Part shown: one piece after another, positions 39,433-49,489 of the stretch | Position numbering within the stretch: the first letter of the stretch is position 1 | Layout of the letters: each line of letters starts with the position of its first letter | Source of the DNA: Ehretia macrophylla | Lineage: Eukaryota > Streptophyta > Magnoliopsida > Boraginales > Ehretiaceae | DNA length: 64,000 bases | Assembly (NCBI GenBank): GCA_037974665.1 | Contig: CM075777.1 | Coordinates: 14,159,001 to 14,223,000 of the forward strand | Direction: 5' to 3' | The notes under the pieces: generated by a model | What the model was told of the DNA's origin: nothing | What the model saw: the letters and a program-made list of their open reading frames with translations, nothing else | Databases searched by the model: none | Translations under genes and position numbers: made by a program

Positions 39433-41814
39433 AATACCTTTCCCCTTCATGTCCCTGACAAAAAACTTTTTGCCCTCATTTCAAGTTTTTCAGCTTCCTG
39501 TTCTACCCTTTACTAACTTAATCTGGACCACATTAACATCTTAACATTTCCACAAAACAGCTACGGAAAGTCATAATTCGCAAACATTACCAAACCAAAA
39601 AATATCCATTCCTTTTAAACATTTAAGTCACAGTATCTTCTGTAAATCAAAATCGAGGGAGTTTGTGAATAAGAGTTTCCATGTCATAACTAGAGTTATT
39701 TCCTAAGAATTGCATGCATATGCCTTTTAACCTGTTTAAATTTAACATAAACTTAATTTTGCAGAGACTTGCCTGTAACCATCATTTATCATCGATTAGT
39801 AGTCCAGTTAATTTAATCTCCCTGGAAATGGAACTGAGAGTCATTCAACAAGATTGTTCATGTCATAGCTGGAGTAATTTCATTGATCTATTGCATGCTC
39901 GCTTATGATCTATGCATATCACGTAAAAACTTAATTCTACAGATATTTGTCAACCATCATATATTATTATTACTATAATTCAACTATTTCCTTCCTACCG
40001 GAAAGCAAACATCTATAAGCATAAAATACTGGCCCCAAATTTTGTACATTAAGGTCTAAAAAGTATGAAAGAATGGAATCTGAAAAGAAAACCTGCAAAA
40101 CATATATTTAGCTAAGATCTCTCATACAAATAATTATAGGGAGATCTCTAATGGTTTGAACCAAAATTAGGAAAGAAAGAAAACTCAACACCATTCTTCG
40201 AAGTCAGCATATGATAGCACAATTTCACACCCCAAACTAGTTAAATTTATATTCTTTCTCTTCCAAATTCTTTTCAATCTGTATCATTACCTTCTTCTCA
40301 ACTATTTTTCACCTAACAATTATCTTTTTCCTTATATAAGGTGTCAAGGATATAGAGAACACAAAAAATAAATGGACATCACATCCTTTTCTTGCAGCTA
40401 TAGGAAGAATTTTTGCACTTGTCAAATTGTATGGAGCAATTGTGTTCTCAGTGCCGCAAACCCAAAGGAAGAACAAGCCGTGGCAATGCAAAAGAATATG
40501 TGCACATGTAATTAAGGTAACTAATAACTCTAAACCACAAGTTCTGTTTAGATCCACACCTGAGTGATTTTACTTGGTTCTGTATATATATAGGTAGAAA
40601 GTAAACGAAACAAGAGAGACCCACGCCCACCAACAAAGCTTCTTTTGAAGCATGAGCCATCCAAAGTATATCTGATTTACTAATCATATTCTCATAACAC
40701 TCAAGAATTCAACATTTTACAGCAACAAACATGTATCAACTCAGGAAACTGAAATCTTCTACTAACATACAAGAACATAGCAAAAAGAAATTTCTGTCTT
40801 TACAACTCTAAAGGAATATCGATTATTGAAAATTGGGATAGCATAAAGCCTTTCATCAATTCATAAAGACAGAGGAAATGAAGGATGTTGTAAGTTTAAC
40901 AAGATTGGGACTTTACAGTGTTGAAGAAGCATATTGCAACTTCATCGTAAGACCTATTGATGATTTGTGCCTTCAGGGATTGCGAAATGCAACTGAGAGC
41001 AACTTGAAAATGAGATACATACTTTTCATCCTCCTGGAACAAGTGAAAAAATAAAAAACATCAGTAATCTTGCTTTCAATAAGTGAAACAGGTAACAAGA
41101 ATATTTATCTGAAAGTATAACACGGTTGCCTCTTTTTTGATAGTCTATATGCAGAATCACAAAAAGGAAACTTCATCTATGAGAAGAAGGGGATGAGAAT
41201 TAGAGAGTAGGCGATATCTAAATCTGACAACGCTGCTGCTACATTGAGAATATAAACCAAGAGAAAAACCATCAATTTCTAACAGTTCCTTCTTCTTCAA
41301 AACCTAAAAAGTTAGTATTTAAATAATTTACACTAAAAGTGCCCGAAATAGCTGGAGTATAAGGCCAGGTTAACGAAAAAATAAACATTTCACCAAATAT
41401 CGTGAAAGAGAATATCCAATAAATTTAGTCCAGGTTAATGAAAAATAAGCATTTCATTTCATTAAGCGAAACCATTATTCATAAATTTAGTCCAGGTTTA
41501 ATAAGTTATCCTAAAAAACCGGAAGCACAACGAGGGATAAGTAAATAACAAATGTACTACAGATTTAGTCCAGTTTGACACCCTTTCACCAAAATTTACT
41601 TTTTTACAGGTCTGACTGTACGATGATTTCTTAATTAAAACCATGACACATAAAATTCATGGTATTTTTCTGTCTAGTAACACTTTCTAATTATTATTCT
41701 CTAAAAATCAAAAGCAAAGCAATCATTCCTAATAAAAAGTCAACTTTAACTAAAAACAATAATTACTAAACCATTGAGCCAGACAAATTTTACGCGAAAT
41801 CAAAACGAATATAT

Positions 41815-41920
41815 ACAGTGTATATGTATACATACATATTCACATATACATCTACATACATATACATCTACACACACACATATATATATACATGCAGAGA
41901 GAGAGAGGGAGAGAGAGCTA
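41815..41920. repeat. Microsatellite cluster beside KU70 exon 2
   Basis: ATACATATACA-type, CACACA and GAGAGA runs sit just inside intron 2. A second cluster (42151-42197: GAGAGA, GTGTGTGTG, GAGAGAG) directly follows exon 1. Another GA run is at 39402-39430 in intron 4. Confidence 0.9.
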
Positions 41921-41967
41921 ACCGAAGGACAAGTAGTGGAGAACATTTTGGGTGAAGCATCGATCAA

Positions 41968-41970
41968 CTA
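41968..41970 (-). other. KU70: Nonsense codon in exon 2 of KU70
   Basis: In-frame TAG sits where related proteins have a Tyr just before LIDASPKMF. The exon acceptor (AACAG|GAG at 42001/42000) and the donor (TCG|GTTAGC) are clear, so the frame is not in doubt. Confidence 0.8.
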
Positions 41971-42163
41971 AACCAACATCTTCTTTGTTGAATACCTCTC
42001 CTGTTTATTTCACATTTTAACAAAACAATTTAAACAAAATTGAATTATTAGTGTTACATATATGTGGAAAAAAAAAGAAACAAATAATATACACAGAAAT
42101 ATATAAACACGTTCACATACGCAAATATACACATATAAAAGTATATAGAAAGAGAGAGAGAGA

Positions 42164-42195
<32 letters not shown>

Positions 42196-42200
42196 GTGAC

Positions 42201-42203
42201 CTA
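42201..42203 (-). other. KU70: Nonsense codon at the end of exon 1 of KU70
   Basis: Codon 22 reads TAG directly before the only nearby GT donor (GTCACT). Gln is the residue I recall at this place after the acidic N-terminus, so CAG to TAG is the simplest explanation. Confidence 0.7.
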
Positions 42204-42257
42204 AAAGAGGTCATTTTCAGGATCGTCGTCGTCGCCGCGAAACACGTCTTCCGGGTC

Positions 42258-42356
42258 GAGGTCCATTGAGTTTTTAGCTCACGGCTATGGAGGTTTTGAC
42301 AAGCGGGAATGGGTTTTAATACTTGGCGGTCCTCTTTAGTGTATTTGAGAAGCTTC
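42258..42356 (-). promoter_or_regulatory. KU70: KU70 5' UTR and start region, duplicated about 1 kb upstream
   Basis: This stretch covers the start codon and about 90 bp upstream, including TTCTCAAATACA and the CCGCCAA word. It is repeated at 43256-43352. No clear TATA box is visible. Confidence 0.6.
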
Positions 42357-43255
42357 ACAAATGTGAAAAAACAATAAGAGAAAAGAAGTCGTGAGGAACT
42401 GTTCGGATAATAATTTATTATAGTTAAAAATATTAAGTTAAAATATATAATTTTTTATTATAAATATTGTGTAATTTTTAATTGAGTGTAGATTGAACTA
42501 TGTTCTTGTAATATAGAATTTATAGTTTTGAAATATTTTTTTTTTTTTTTTGGTCAAAGTTTTGAAAGATTCAACGTGATATTATTTATAAGGTTAGCTA
42601 CTCATCACACAAAGAACAAAAATACTTCAAAGAAATATTCTAATTTTTATTTTAATGAGATATTATTTAAGGTGAGTTATTCGTTATTAAAATAAAAAAA
42701 TAAAAAAAAATAAAAAAACCTTTGTAATAAAAAATGTCTTTTCATTTTTTTATTTATTTAAAGGAAAATATAACTTGAATGTTACACTTACCGAGAATTT
42801 CAAAACCTTTCGCACATAAAATAAAAATTATACCACAAGAGCAAATGCCCAATGGTATAATGTCTTTCCATTTGCCTCCTTCTTACAGGAAAAAAAAAAT
42901 GTCTTTACATTTAATTTGCTTTTTAGTCAAACGATTTCTCTAAAACCATATTTTTCTTAATAGCAGACACTTAGTAAAAAGCTAAGAGATTGTTTCTGGT
43001 ATTAACATTTTTAATTCTTCAAAGATGTTCCCGATTCCAAGAAAATTTGCAATTTCTCGACTTCCCTTGATTGTAAAGAGAAAAGGATAGAAAACAAATT
43101 TAGCTAGTGAAAAAGTAAAAAAGAGAAATTCAAAATTGTGTTCCTCCACATTTATTTTTCTTTTTGGTAAAAAAGATGCATTTCATTAATATAAAAACAC
43201 GAATGAAATAATTAACTATTGTTCGTTTACATTAAAAAATTATAAATTTCTTGAT

Positions 43256-43352
43256 TGAGGTCCATTTAGTTTTATAGCGGAGCCAAAGGTCTGACTATGG
43301 GCTTTTATATTGGCGGCCCTCTTTTATGTATTTGAGAAACTTTACAAATAAA
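43256..43352 (-). repeat. Partial duplicate of the KU70 5' end
   Basis: In the same orientation as KU70 and about 998 bp upstream, it carries TTTCTCAAATACAT, GGCCGCCAATAT and ATGGACCTC, then diverges after the third codon. It is a truncated tandem duplicate with no downstream exon attached. Confidence 0.75.
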
Positions 43353-43821
43353 TGTTGTACTGCCAAAAATTGCCATTTCAGTGCTAGTATAATTGACTTC
43401 CAATATTTTTCCAGAGCTGTACTAGATCTTCCAGATCTCAAAGGATGGGTTTGGTTTCAAGAATTTTCATGTTTTTTTTTGTTTGCTAAAAGAGAAAATC
43501 ACGATTTCTTTACTGAAGGCGCTCTTAAACCCTAAAATCACACTTAACCTTGAAAGCAAATTGGTTCTTGATTCTACGAGAATTTTTATGAAAAAAACTT
43601 TTATAAGATTATTATTTAAAGGATTATGTATGAATTTCTCTTTTGACGTTCGGATTTTCAGTGTCATAAAATGAGTAGTTATAGATTGCTTAGCAAAGGC
43701 TTGCGAAAAACCTTTTTGACTTGCCTAAGCTTTGATGGGAGGTTCCTTTCGTAGATTGGCGTCTGGCCGCTTTGTCTCCCTGGGAACTATTTGACTATTA
43801 ATGGTTGAAAAACGTTCAACC

Positions 43822-43866
43822 TGTTGTGAAATAATCAATAAATACAATAAAGAAATAATATAAGGA
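43822..43866 (-). repeat. Copia 3' LTR, left part
   Basis: TGTTGTGAAATAATCAA and the following ACAATAAAGAAATAATATAAGGAAT match 56878-56925 nearly base for base, and then the sequences part where the pararetrovirus begins. Confidence 0.85.
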
Positions 43867-44082
43867 ATAATCAATACACAACTGTATTGATTATGTATGA
43901 ATACCATAACAACGATACCATCTATAACTGTGTCTAACTCATAATACAGAGTAACATGTCTAGAGATTCATGGCGATTACAGACAGTGTAGCAACTAGCC
44001 TGCCATATTAGGCGGCACTTAAAGAAAGAAAATAAAAGAACAAAGCTGAAAAATTAAAAAGAATATACCTGAAGAAAGAAGT

Positions 44083-44200
44083 TTTATTCGATTGATATGT
44101 AAAATATACAATGTTTACAAAATATAAAACTGAAGGAAAGTGGTAGGCTGCTCTCTAGAGCTCTGCCAACGAAAACTAAAAGCCCTTAATTTATACAGCT
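44083..44200 (-). promoter_or_regulatory. Putative pararetroviral promoter and polyadenylation signal
   Basis: On the minus strand, TATAAAT (about 44196-44190) lies downstream of the second viral frame, and AATAAA (44088-44083) follows about 110 bp later. That order matches the region where caulimovirids start and end their pregenomic RNA. Confidence 0.5.
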
Positions 44201-44447
44201 GGGCGGAACTCAAAAGAAAATTAAAAACAACTCAGACCGGATTTGAAAACTTTGAAATCCGGGGTCTCTGTACAATACGTGTCTATAAGACAAAAACTTT
44301 ATAAAAAGTAAACAGGAATTGTCCTAAAAGTAACAACAGTGACATTCCACCGACTGTCGGTAGCCGACAGCTTTTCCAAAAGCAATTTTGCTTTCCCGCA
44401 AAGTTCGGCTTTTTCTTTTGTCTCATCCGAAGTTTCATCAGATTCCT

Positions 44448-45420
44448 TCAGATCATCTTTCCTTTTCCTTTATCTTTGGCTTTTCGTAATAATTCATCCT
44501 TCAAGCTGTCAAACAGATCTTCTGCCAACACATCTTGAGCGGATGGGATATCCTCATTAGGATCTTGGGATTCCCCTGGTAGACAAGCAAAAGCATTTGT
44601 AGACTTCATCGAAGTGTCTTCTGATGTAGAATCAGTGTCCACTGCACTTTTAAAATGCCTTAAGAAATCTTCCTTGACTTCATCCAGATATGATGCCATA
44701 ACATCTTCATGAGAGCTTATCTGTTTCCTCATTTGGATTTTTCGTAAAATATGAGAAAAATGAGATTCCTTTTCTTGAGTCTTTTTCTTTGTTTCTTCCA
44801 TTTGGTCTCTATATAGTGCTATCGTCTGAAAAATTTCATTGATATTGGGTTGACCATAAGGTTTCTTAGTCTCAGGATCATTTTTCAAGAGTTTTGCCCA
44901 AAATTTTGAAAGAAATTTTCTTTTCAAACAAAACATTTTTTCTTTATTTATTTCCGCGACAGGGATCCATTTCCATATCCATGGGAGACCAAATTCCATA
45001 AAGAAAAATAAAGAGCTCGATCCTTCAATATAAAGATCAGGATCATTTCCAATATGGGGACAAATTGCCAACAATTCAGTAAAAAGTCCTTTATAAGGAT
45101 CAGGGAGAATTTTGATAAGGGGTCCAAAACTTTTCCACCATTGATGGATCCATGCAGGGAATCTGCGGTTCTGAAATATTTCATGATTGAATTTTATAAA
45201 CCAAGAATGTTTATGTTGTGGGTTTTCATATAAGAAAACTTTGGAAAATGCTTCCACATAATCCCAATAATTAAAATGATAAGTAATTTTATCAAGAATA
45301 AATTGCCTTTCATTTAAGGTACTGATTCCCCATTCATTTGGAGAAAGAATTTTTCTAATATAAATTTTACTATAAGTATAAATTGGAAGAGTATTATTCT
45401 TCTTGAAATGTTCAATATCA
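44448..45420 (-). pseudogene. Pararetroviral downstream protein of unknown function
   Basis: An open frame of about 320 codons without an obvious ATG at its start; it is readable from about 45420, and the first Met is downstream of the conserved part. It contains WDYVEAFSKV, HKHSWFIKF, WIHQWWKSFGP and FGLPWIWKW, then an acidic Ser-rich tail ending in a Lys-rich stretch. I recall similar sequences following the polyprotein in plant endogenous caulimovirids, with no known function. It lies directly after the first frame on the minus strand. The lack of a start codon and the frame break to the upstream protein suggest it is not translated as it stands. Confidence 0.6.
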
Positions 45421-45446
45421 CATGAATTTGTGACTTGTAAAATTGA

Positions 45447-48400
45447 TTAAAAATATACCCTGGACTTGTAATAAAGTACAGGAAACATATAATTATTTAA
45501 ATATCGTTCCATAAGGTACCAAGGATCATTGATCCACTGCTTATCAGCATTTTCAAGAGGTAAAATTATTTCCTCATGATGAGATATCTCAAAGGAGTCA
45601 TCAAACTCTTCATGATCAACCGCATGAGCATAAGATGATGAGTGAGCAGTATTACTGCTTTCTTCAATAACCTTTTTGATTTTATCAAAATCAGGATGTG
45701 ATGGGTCAATAGTGATCCCACCTAAATTAACTAATTTTTTGCCTGCAAGGACCCTATTAGGATCAAGATTACGTCCTCTTCCTCTTGCCTTATTAGGGTT
45801 AGAGGATCCTCCCCTAGCGGGGATCATCCTGCAAAAATTCACGGGTAAGAAAACCAGGAAGAGAATTATTATTCCCTTTAATATAATCAATATCAAAATC
45901 AAAAGGTGCAAGATTAGCTTGCCATATCGCAAACATTTGTTGGAAACATCATGCTTAAATTCTTTATTGAACATATATTTTGCTGCTTGACAGTCTGTTT
46001 TTATTAAAAAAATTTGACAATATAAATCATCTTGAAATTTTAACACACATTTAACAATCGAAAGAATTTCTTTCGCAACAATCGCATATTTTTGTTGACT
46101 ATTATTCCATTTTCCTGAATGAAATCGAACAAGATATTCTTGTTTTGTTTCTGGTTGGACTTGTTTTAAAATTCCTCCAAACCCAATCTCTGAAGCATCT
46201 GTTTCAACAATTTTATTCCATGTAGGATTAACAAGCATTAAGCAAGGCAAATTTTTAACCTTAGATTTAATTAATTTAATTTTTTCAGTATGAACATCTG
46301 TCCATGGTCCTGGTTTCTTTGTGAGTCTGTCATATAAGATAGCAGTATCAGTAGCAAGATTTTTATAATATGGTAGAATATAATTTAAGCTACCAAGAAA
46401 TCTCTGTAATTGAGTTTTATCAGTAATTTGATCAGGAAATTTAGAAGCAAATTCAATACTTCTATTAATAGGAATAATCTTTCCTTTTTCAATATTATGA
46501 CCAAGAAATCTGACCTTAGTTTGGAATAAAAGCATTTTTGGTTTGGAAATAACAAGACCATTTTGTATAACGTTTTTTTTAAATATATCAAGATGTTTAA
46601 AATGTTGTTGTATGTCTTTAAAAAAGACTAAAATATCATCAATATATACGATAATAAAATCGCTAAAAGGAATAAATATTTCATTCATAATATTATGAAA
46701 TTCAGAAGGAGCATTTTTTAATCCAAATGGCATAACATTCCATTCATAATGTCCAATGGGAACAGCAAAAGCAATTTTATATCTGTCTTTTTCACTAATC
46801 TGTATTTGCCAATATCCAGATTTAAGATCAAATTTTGAAAATATTAATGCATTATGCAATCGATCCAAAAGATCTTTCTTATTAGGAATAGGATACCTAA
46901 TCCATTTCAACACTTTATTAAATGGTTTATAATTTATAACAAGTCTAGGATTACCTCTTTCTTGTTCTGCATGTTTATTGACATAAAAAGCAGTACAACT
47001 CCATGGAGAGTATGATTTTCTAATAAGATGCTTATCTATAAGATTAGCTATTTCTTTTTTACATAAATCCAGATATTCCTGATTCATCTGACAAGGACGA
47101 GCCTTCGTAGGAATCATCTTCTCATTAAAATCAATTTCATAAGGTAAAGAAACAATATGCTTCTTTCTATCCCAAAAAGCATTTGGGTGGTCATTACAGA
47201 TTTGTAAAGAAAAATCATGAGTAAGATGTTTAATCTTATCCTGTAATTTAGGAATTTTCAACATATTATCAATATTATTGATATTCATCTCATGTTTTAA
47301 GAAATTCAGATGTGATTCCTTAGCTTTCATTAAATTAGCTATATGTCCTAAGATTTTCTCTCTAGGTTCAGTAATAAAACGAAATATCACAGGTTCTTTA
47401 TTATAAGTTCCTATTATTCCATGATTATCTATGCCTAATATTGGCATAATTTCGTTTATAAAAGGAGTTCCTAAAATTATAGGACATGTCATGTTTTCAA
47501 TTAAAAGAAAACTAGTAGATATACAAACTTTTTCATAACATATAAATGCCTGAGGTAATTTATATTTAACCCTTAATTTTTCTCCTGATGCAGAAGAAAT
47601 AGAATGAGCAGTTTTCTCAAAATACTGAGTTGGAATTAATCCTTCCTGTATACAATTAAGATCAGCACCAGAATCAATCAAAGCAATCATATCTTTAATC
47701 ATATGATTTGGTTGAATAAGTAAATTAATTCTAACCAACCATTTTTGCGTGGTGATAACCTTCAATATATTAAGAAGATTTAAATCTACCATTGCATCTG
47801 GTAAAGTATTAGAGGAACTAGGTTCCTGATGAACAAACATATCAATTTGTTCTTTAATTAATTGATTTTCTTGTCTAAGATCATTAATCTGACTTTGAAG
47901 TTTATTAACTTCCTGTTTTAATTCATAATGAGTGATAGGAATATTTTTCCCTTTTTTATCATTTATTTGATTAATAACATCCTTAATATTATAACCCTGT
48001 TTTGAATTGAAAATTTTCTCTATGGGGTTTTCAACAAAATTTTCTTTGGAATAATGTTCCAAAATCTTTAATTTTAAAGAATCATCTTTAATATCTTCTA
48101 ATAGTTTTAAAACATCTAACCACTTATCAGCAGTAATCATATTGACTTTTAAATCATCAAATTGAGATAATATCTTATAATATTCATCATCAATATTATT
48201 ATCTTTACAAGCACATGGAGAATCCTCCTTAGAAGATATATTATTAACTTCATCAGAAGAAGATTCATTATCTGAGCTAGAACTAGACAAATTGTCTATA
48301 TCAATAAGTAATTTTGCTAATTGTTCTTTAGTATGATCATCAAGATCTAAAGCATTTATCTTCTTTCGGAATTGCCGACATTTATTAGCATAATGACCTT

Positions 48401-48716
48401 TTTTACCACATCTATAACACGTGGGAATAGGCTTAGGCTTAGGTTTATATCCCTTTCTTTCATTTTTCTCTCTTCTTTTTCTAGCTTTTCTCTTATATTT
48501 TGGAGATGTATAATATTCCTTAGGCTTTTTAGGCCCTTTAGACTTAGTAAGTCTACGAGTAGATGAAAGTTTCATCGCAAATTGTTCACAAAATTGACCT
48601 AATGTCTGTCTATCTGTCAGACCTTGTTTCTTAATCTGATAGTTTAATTTAATCTGATTGCAAAGATCTAATCTTTCTTTGACACATACACCTATTAATT
48701 TACCATAAGTGTACAT
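45447..48716 (-). CDS. Pararetroviral polyprotein part: zinc knuckle, protease, reverse transcriptase, RNase H (defective)
   Basis: A 1089-codon frame, the longest in the window. Order: basic stretch, CCHC zinc knuckle CYRCGKKGHYANKC (residues 100-113), an acidic Ser-rich linker, a coiled-coil-like segment (about 265-295, Leu heptads), the protease motif DSGAD (about 348-352), reverse transcriptase with FDLKSGYWQI and the catalytic YIDD (about 690), and RNase H with TDASEIGFGG (about 840-850). After about residue 920 (near 45,950) the frame leaves the RNase H reading and runs into that of an RG-rich downstream protein (MIPARGGSS), so the carboxy end is a fusion caused by a frame change. The upstream coat-protein part lies in other frames (48749-48965). 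No integrase is present, which separates it from Ty3/gypsy elements. Confidence 0.82.
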   Translation of the reverse strand: MYTYGKLIGVCVKERLDLCNQIKLNYQIKKQGLTDRQTLGQFCEQFAMKLSSTRRLTKSKGPKKPKEYYTSPKYKRKARKRREKNERKGYKPKPKPIPTCYRCGKKGHYANKCRQFRKKINALDLDDHTKEQLAKLLIDIDNLSSSSSDNESSSDEVNNISSKEDSPCACKDNNIDDEYYKILSQFDDLKVNMITADKWLDVLKLLEDIKDDSLKLKILEHYSKENFVENPIEKIFNSKQGYNIKDVINQINDKKGKNIPITHYELKQEVNKLQSQINDLRQENQLIKEQIDMFVHQEPSSSNTLPDAMVDLNLLNILKVITTQKWLVRINLLIQPNHMIKDMIALIDSGADLNCIQEGLIPTQYFEKTAHSISSASGEKLRVKYKLPQAFICYEKVCISTSFLLIENMTCPIILGTPFINEIMPILGIDNHGIIGTYNKEPVIFRFITEPREKILGHIANLMKAKESHLNFLKHEMNINNIDNMLKIPKLQDKIKHLTHDFSLQICNDHPNAFWDRKKHIVSLPYEIDFNEKMIPTKARPCQMNQEYLDLCKKEIANLIDKHLIRKSYSPWSCTAFYVNKHAEQERGNPRLVINYKPFNKVLKWIRYPIPNKKDLLDRLHNALIFSKFDLKSGYWQIQISEKDRYKIAFAVPIGHYEWNVMPFGLKNAPSEFHNIMNEIFIPFSDFIIVYIDDILVFFKDIQQHFKHLDIFKKNVIQNGLVISKPKMLLFQTKVRFLGHNIEKGKIIPINRSIEFASKFPDQITDKTQLQRFLGSLNYILPYYKNLATDTAILYDRLTKKPGPWTDVHTEKIKLIKSKVKNLPCLMLVNPTWNKIVETDASEIGFGGILKQVQPETKQEYLVRFHSGKWNNSQQKYAIVAKEILSIVKCVLKFQDDLYCQIFLIKTDCQAAKYMFNKEFKHDVSNKCLRYGKLILHLLILILIILKGIIILFLVFLPVNFCRMIPARGGSSNPNKARGRGRNLDPNRVLAGKKLVNLGGITIDPSHPDFDKIKKVIEESSNTAHSSSYAHAVDHEEFDDSFEISHHEEIILPLENADKQWINDPWYLMERYLNNYMFPVLYYKSRVYF

Positions 48717-48748
48717 ATTGTAAACAATATTATTGTTTGTATCTTTAA

Positions 48749-48965
48749 TTAAGACTTTTCTAATTTTTTCTGCAAATGATGCAGGTAAACCATCAACAAA
48801 TTGTGTCTTCCATTGACTATCACTAGCTTCTGGAAGTTCAAAACTCTAGAAAGGAAAACATCTTTATACCATCTAAAAGACGTGAGAGTAGGACAACGTA
48901 AATTACGTAATAATGTCCTAGTTCTATCATAACTAGTAGTAAATTGACTACAAAAATGTTCAAGA
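48749..48965 (-). pseudogene. Pararetroviral coat-protein fragment, truncated at the insertion border
   Basis: It reads LEHFCSQF, TLLRNLRCPTLTSFRWYKD and, after a frame change near 48,840, continues toward the polyprotein frame. Its first bases coincide with copia LTR sequence, so the virus part is cut off here. The pattern fits the region ahead of the zinc knuckle in caulimovirid coat proteins. Confidence 0.6.
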
Positions 48966-49060
48966 ATAGTCATTATTATCACCTATTAATTAACTTTTCT
49001 AAAATAAGTTTTACTTTCTTGTCACATGGGCATCACATTGAATATCCACATTTCATAACA
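48966..49060 (-). repeat. Copia 3' LTR, right part
   Basis: ATAGTCATTATTATCACCTA through ATATCCACATTTCATAACA matches 57045-57431 with the MITE removed. The minus-strand polypurine tract (49061-49075) abuts it. Confidence 0.85.
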
Positions 49061-49489
49061 TTCTCCCTTTGATATTCATCTTTTTTAAAAATATGCCTTG
49101 TTAAAACATTGTCAAGAAAAATCCAATGAGATCAAAACTTGACGAAAGAAAAAGAGTATAATATTCTTTGTATATACTTCTTGTACTGCCTCATTAAAAC
49201 CTTGCCAGAAAAATCCATTAGAACAAAACATATGCGAAGGAAAAATAGTACAATTCGTATAAGGCTCCCCCTTATGTGGACATATCAATAATGATCACAA
49301 AGTCAACACATGTCAATCTTGGTAGCTAGCTCATCGTTGCCAATGCTTATGTGGATCCTGTAACATTTTGCTTGACTTTGAATTTAATGAACATTTATGT
49401 CACATCCCTTTTAAGCTTCATGCTCAAATAGAATTTCAGTGTGACATGCTTGTATTTGCTCTACTTCGTAAAATTTTACTAGGAAAAAT

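Larger units (their letters stand above)
28616..42266 (-). pseudogene. KU70: KU70 (XRCC6 homologue), NHEJ DNA-end-binding subunit, with disabling lesions
   Basis: Ku70 pairs with Ku80 and threads onto broken DNA ends. Nineteen exons are read on the minus strand: 42266-42201, 42000-41923, 41033-40917, 39281-39167, 38119-38014, 37904-37787, 37697-37614, 37532-37474, 36746-36613, 36532-36489, 35924-35848, 34737-34590, 33410-33349, 32349-32289, 30869-30777, 30702-30588, 29689-29587, 29471-29289, 28756-28616. Landmarks: MDLDPEDVFRGDDDDPEND start; LIDASPKMFSTT and FTNEDDPFGNM in the vWA-like domain; TGHLRLLGFKPLSCLK and GQVEPPGMHMIYLPY in the Ku core; LKDLTVAELKYYLTANNLP SAP domain. All phases fit except in exon 18. 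The exons total 1904 nt, about 634 codons plus 2 nt, close to the usual 620-630. Lesions: TAG at 42203-42201, TAG at 41970-41968, TGA at 33359-33357, frameshift near 29440. Intron 15 starts with GC. Confidence 0.9.
43867..48965 (-). mobile_element. Endogenous pararetrovirus (Caulimoviridae, florendovirus/petuvirus-like), 5.1 kb, defective
   Basis: An old viral copy on the minus strand. In viral order it holds part of a coat-protein region, the zinc knuckle, protease, reverse transcriptase, RNase H, a second downstream protein, then a promoter-like and leader region. There are no LTRs of its own and no integrase, as known for caulimovirids, which do not need to integrate. The movement-protein part and the start of the coat protein are absent, so it is an incomplete linear piece of a circular genome. 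Frame changes near 48,840 and 45,950 further disable it. It sits inside the copia 3' LTR, where about 130 bp of LTR is missing. Assignment to the florendovirus group rests on remembered domain layout and could also be another caulimovirid genus. Confidence 0.82.

Noticed and set aside
43160-43230. T-rich stretch followed by ATGCATTTCATTAATA, like a LINE tail on the minus strand
   Set aside because: No coding remnant is attached; the similarity to 14,310 is too short.
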